NCBI GenBank assembly: GCA_017996675.1
Contig: JAGOGN010000070.1
Span: forward strand, 1-7,334
DNA: 7,334 nt
Source: Lachnospiraceae bacterium
GTDB lineage: Bacteria > Bacillota_A > Clostridia > Lachnospirales > Lachnospiraceae
Direction of reading: 5' to 3'
Part shown: piece after piece, positions 6,326 to 7,334 of the stretch
Layout of the letters: every line of letters begins with the position of its first letter
How positions within the stretch are numbered: the stretch's first letter is position 1
Made by a program: the position numbers and the translations under genes
The notes under the pieces: model-generated
The model's input: only the letters and a program-made list of their open reading frames with translations
The model's database searches: none
Told to the model about the DNA's origin: nothing

Positions 6326-7062
6326 AAGTATATGATTCTGTCATAAAAAAAACATGGGATCTTCTTCAACAAGAAGATTATCGCGAACTGAAGGTTGACC
6401 AACAAGTCAGTTGGAATTGTTTAACGAATAATGAATTTTTGATGGATAGAGAAATTGCATTTGAAATTGGGGATCGGATGCGTCCAAGCATAGTCTTTAA
6501 TGCACAAACAAGTGACGAGTCTTTGATTTCCAATGACAGAATAGTATTGATTGGGAAAGACCTAAATGAAATAAAGGAAAATACTAATTTTTCAAGAATT
6601 ACTTTTTTTCAAGTAGACGAAGTAGAGGATTCGAATAAAGCTTATATCGGTATTAAGCGATTGGAATATGAACGTTTCAAAGTGATTCCGGAAGGGTATA
6701 TGATTTTATCTTCGAGTCTGGCAAATAAAGAAAATATTCGTGTGAGCAAAAAGGCTGTTTCTCAAGGAATTAATTTTGAAATAATTGGAAACTTATACTT
6801 GAATCATTATAAAAAGTTGGAAGGTGTGAATCATGCATGGATTATTTTCCTTGTCGGTGATTATCCATATATCAATCAGCTAATTGATAGGAGTAAAGAA
6901 GTAGATGAGATTACCAATGCATATGATCATATTCTAAAGAATATAATATTAGATTGTGCAATCTGTCCATTAAAGCCCATTTGTGAAGATATCGAAGCGT
7001 TGAGGGAATTGCATTTTTCCCGGATTGATGAAAAGAGAAAGCGCTTGTTTGAAAAAAAATAG
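6322..7062 (+). CDS. Short acetyl-CoA synthase beta-subunit-like (AcsB/CdhC-like) protein with reduced cysteine loop
   Basis: A 246-aa protein. From family knowledge, its centre resembles the middle domain of bacterial acetyl-CoA synthase and archaeal CdhC: NDRIVLIGKDLNEI (71-84) corresponds to the VEVVGPD-type strand, and NIRVSKKAVSQGINFEIIGN (138-157) followed by LYLNHYKK corresponds to the WVRISKDA...G...L.HIGE.LYAKFK stretch. In AcsB a cysteine loop that begins cluster A (CTLC and two further Cys) follows. Here it is reduced to CAICPLKPIC at 212-221 (C212, C215, C221), with no fourth cysteine and no later CGC motif. The rest ends in a basic tail. It therefore cannot carry a normal Ni-Ni-[4Fe-4S] cluster A, but could bind a metal or a smaller Fe-S site. 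The start overlaps the previous stop (ATGA) and lacks a good ribosome binding site. The match was made by eye, so an unrelated fold is possible. The CooC-like gene in the same operon strengthens the Ni/ACS link. Confidence 0.6.
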   Translation: MKVYDSVIKKTWDLLQQEDYRELKVDQQVSWNCLTNNEFLMDREIAFEIGDRMRPSIVFNAQTSDESLISNDRIVLIGKDLNEIKENTNFSRITFFQVDEVEDSNKAYIGIKRLEYERFKVIPEGYMILSSSLANKENIRVSKKAVSQGINFEIIGNLYLNHYKKLEGVNHAWIIFLVGDYPYINQLIDRSKEVDEITNAYDHILKNIILDCAICPLKPICEDIEALRELHFSRIDEKRKRLFEKK

Positions 7063-7074
7063 TAGGAGGGTACT

Positions 7075-7334
7075 ATGAGTAAAAATGATGTAGATGGTTT
7101 GGTTCAAAACCTGGTAGATAGTTATGGGGACTGGTTCGTGCAACATCCAGAAGATGCGCGAGAAATTACTGGAAAGCTGTACCCATATGAACATGTATTT
7201 TCACCAGTACAAATCAATAGTGTAAAAATAAAAAATCGATTTGTAATGGCGCCAATGGGCAATCTTCAAATGTGTGAAGAAAGCGGAAGGCCTAGTGAAA
7301 AAATGATTGCTTACTTTACAGAAAGAGCAAAAGG
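7075..7334 (+). CDS. Old Yellow Enzyme/2-enoate reductase-family flavoprotein, 3' end cut by window
   Basis: The first 86 codons of an NADH:flavin oxidoreductase of the OYE family. These enzymes use FMN in a TIM barrel to reduce activated C=C bonds; long members (2-enoate reductase, FldZ, BaiCD/BaiH types) add a [4Fe-4S] cluster and an FAD/NADH domain. VFSPVQINSVKIKNRFVMAP (41-60) is the first barrel strand with the FMN-contacting NRFVMAPMG, and GRPSEKMIAYFTERAKG (71-87) is the next conserved block. The wording GRPSEKMIAYF is typical of the long bacterial 2-enoate-reductase type, but the diagnostic C-terminal half lies outside the window. The first 40 residues (MSKNDVDGLVQNLVDSYGDW onward) are an acidic extension not usual in the family. 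The start is fixed by AGGAGGG at 7064-7070, 12 bases after the previous stop. It is evidently the last visible gene of the same operon. Confidence 0.9.
   Translation, partial: MSKNDVDGLVQNLVDSYGDWFVQHPEDAREITGKLYPYEHVFSPVQINSVKIKNRFVMAPMGNLQMCEESGRPSEKMIAYFTERAK

Noticed and set aside
6359..6378. Perfect 8+8 hairpin ATCTTCTT/AAGAAGAT with a CAAC loop
   Set aside because: It lies inside the AcsB/CdhC-like coding sequence (encoding DLLQQED) with no T-run. It is A/T-rich and probably coincidental, though a minor effect on translation near the start cannot be excluded.
1781..7062. A Wood-Ljungdahl CODH/ACS cluster
   Set aside because: Only a CooC-like ATPase and a short ACS-like domain lacking most cluster A ligands are present. 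There is no CODH, corrinoid protein or methyltransferase.
1..7334. CRISPR arrays, tRNA or rRNA genes, insertion sequences or attachment sites
   Set aside because: I saw no regularly spaced repeats, tRNA-like cloverleafs, rRNA sequence, transposase frames or terminal inverted repeats.

Overview
The window is AT-rich, tightly packed DNA. Strong AGGAGG-type ribosome binding sites, ATGA start/stop overlaps and a set of oxygen-sensitive iron-sulfur enzyme families all point to a strictly anaerobic Firmicute, most likely a gut-type Clostridia (Lachnospiraceae-like). That placement is an inference from composition and gene families, not from a marker gene.

Layout. (1) Positions 1-734 hold the 3' part of an aminoglycoside/choline-type phosphotransferase, cut by the window edge. 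(2) Positions 752-931 hold a start-less coding remnant, followed by a strong hairpin terminator (964-993) that can serve both strands. (3) Positions 1002-1589 (minus) encode a TetR/AcrR regulator that diverges from the rest. (4) The 191-bp gap 1590-1780 holds a near-consensus sigma-A promoter, a perfect 10+10 palindrome just downstream of the expected transcription start, and a second 9+9 inverted repeat reaching back to the regulator's own promoter region. (5) From 1781 to the window end, seven genes run on the plus strand with almost no gaps: a CooC-like nickel-chaperone ATPase; a 407-aa and a 522-aa 2-hydroxyacyl-CoA dehydratase/benzoyl-CoA reductase-family protein; an HgdC/HadI-type ATP-driven activator; a 51-aa single-span membrane peptide; a 246-aa protein resembling the middle of acetyl-CoA synthase (AcsB/CdhC) but ending in a shortened cysteine loop; and the start of an Old Yellow Enzyme/2-enoate-reductase-type flavoenzyme.

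How the genes may work together. The activator hydrolyses ATP to push single low-potential electrons onto iron-sulfur clusters of dehydratase-family partners, here presumably the 407-aa/522-aa pair. CooC proteins load nickel into CO dehydrogenase and acetyl-CoA synthase centres. No CO dehydrogenase and no full-length acetyl-CoA synthase is present in the window, so the CooC-like ATPase may serve the small AcsB/CdhC-like protein or one of the dehydratase-like proteins. The flavoenzyme at the end suggests reduction of an unsaturated organic substrate. No CoA-transferase or electron-transfer flavoprotein is visible. The operon therefore looks like an inducible, TetR-controlled, ATP-driven reductive system of unknown substrate rather than a standard 2-hydroxyacid fermentation cluster. 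This combination is the main item of interest.
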